Shown piece by piece: positions 63,884 through 64,000 of a stretch of DNA of 64,000 bases. The position numbers and the translations under genes were made by a program. The notes under the pieces are model-generated. The model saw nothing but the letters and a program-made list of their open reading frames with translations. It was not told where the DNA came from and did not search any database. The number at the start of each line of letters is the position of its first letter. The first letter of the stretch is position 1. The stretch is from CAVQCA01 sp963710815 (GTDB taxonomy: Bacteria; Pseudomonadota; Gammaproteobacteria; UBA9214). Location: contig CAVQCA010000080.1 of NCBI GenBank assembly GCA_963710815.1, forward strand, positions 1 to 64,000, written 5' to 3'.

Positions 63884-64000
63884 ATGTATAAAAGACTCAT
63901 GATTCTACCAGCCAGGGAGGCCACCGCCATCCGGCTCGTGCGCATCCCCGGGGAACTCGAACAGCATGAAGCCTACCGGCATGTGACGGGATTGATCGCG
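63884..64000 (+). CDS. Partial gene running off the window, unknown
   Basis: ATG 63884 follows GGAGCAACGC and opens MYKRLMILPAREATAIRLVR, continuing for 39 codons to the edge. The frame is open and the ribosome site is plausible. I do not recognise the family from this much. Confidence 0.5.
   Translation, partial: MYKRLMILPAREATAIRLVRIPGELEQHEAYRHVTGLIA

Noticed and set aside
1..64000. tRNA genes, rRNA genes, toxin-antitoxin pairs or phage-defence systems
   Set aside because: I looked for their landmarks while reading both strands and found none; a covariance-model search could still reveal a missed small RNA.

Overview
The window looks like a chromosome segment of a GC-rich gammaproteobacterium. 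The block ybeL / leuS / lnt / corC / ybeY / phoH / miaB is the standard gammaproteobacterial envelope, RNA-modification and translation neighbourhood. RNase P RNA, glgA, ppc, a BaeSR-Spy-like stress module, pcm, yceH, rdgC, corA, cstA-ybdD and mgtE support the same placement. An ATP-citrate lyase operon (aclB-aclA, 28.4-31.6 kb) is unusual for this class and points to a reductive (or reversible) TCA cycle, so the cell may be an autotroph. I cannot name the genus from sequence alone.

Layout. 1-8.2 kb: leuS (cut by the window edge), ybeL, then lnt-corC-ybeY-phoH-miaB read leftward. 8.2-15.5 kb: rnpB, glgA, ppc and a membrane-tethered receiver-domain protein. 15.6-26.7 kb: a leftward run of stress, repair and metabolic genes (Spy-like, BaeR/BaeS-like, HIT, SprT-like, dienelactone hydrolase, alcohol dehydrogenase, pcm, yceH, DegT aminotransferase, GlpD-like). 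27-36.7 kb: TVP38-rhodanese fusion, aclBA, rdgC, corA, cstA-ybdD. 36.7-47.8 kb: an AT-richer accessory island that opens with decayed IS110 and tyrosine-recombinase remnants. It carries an FG-GAP/TIM-barrel protein, a glycosyltransferase, a CDP-glucose-type nucleotidyltransferase (rfbF), an epimerase and three tandem C-methyltransferase paralogues. 47.9-58 kb: glucan-active genes (GH94-type phosphorylase, discoidin/(alpha/alpha)6 glycosidase, a degenerate ABC protein, GH1 beta-glucosidase). 58-64 kb: a two-component system, SulP transporter, mgtE and the start of one more gene.

The main non-genic signal is a network of non-coding palindromic mobile elements in most of the larger intergenic gaps. 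I call the families K, P and Q. P elements have GAATGGCACT inverted ends, and several copies are flanked by 10-12 bp target duplications. The clearest is an exact 12-bp duplication where a P copy has split a K copy. K elements have GTGTCCGTCCATAAA-like inverted ends bounded by TA, which resembles IS630/Tc1-type MITEs. Q elements sit inside K arms. The families nest in one another in both directions, so both K and P were mobile over overlapping periods. K ends also supply the stop codons of two genes.

A caution for the reader: about a dozen conserved genes are broken by single-base indels. Outside 43-45.5 kb every one is a +1 insertion. Removing those bases restores whole-codon lengths close to the family norm. 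I annotate these genes at full extent and flag each break. Assembly or sequencing error is the likeliest cause, but real decay is not excluded, especially in the 43-45.5 kb methyltransferase region.
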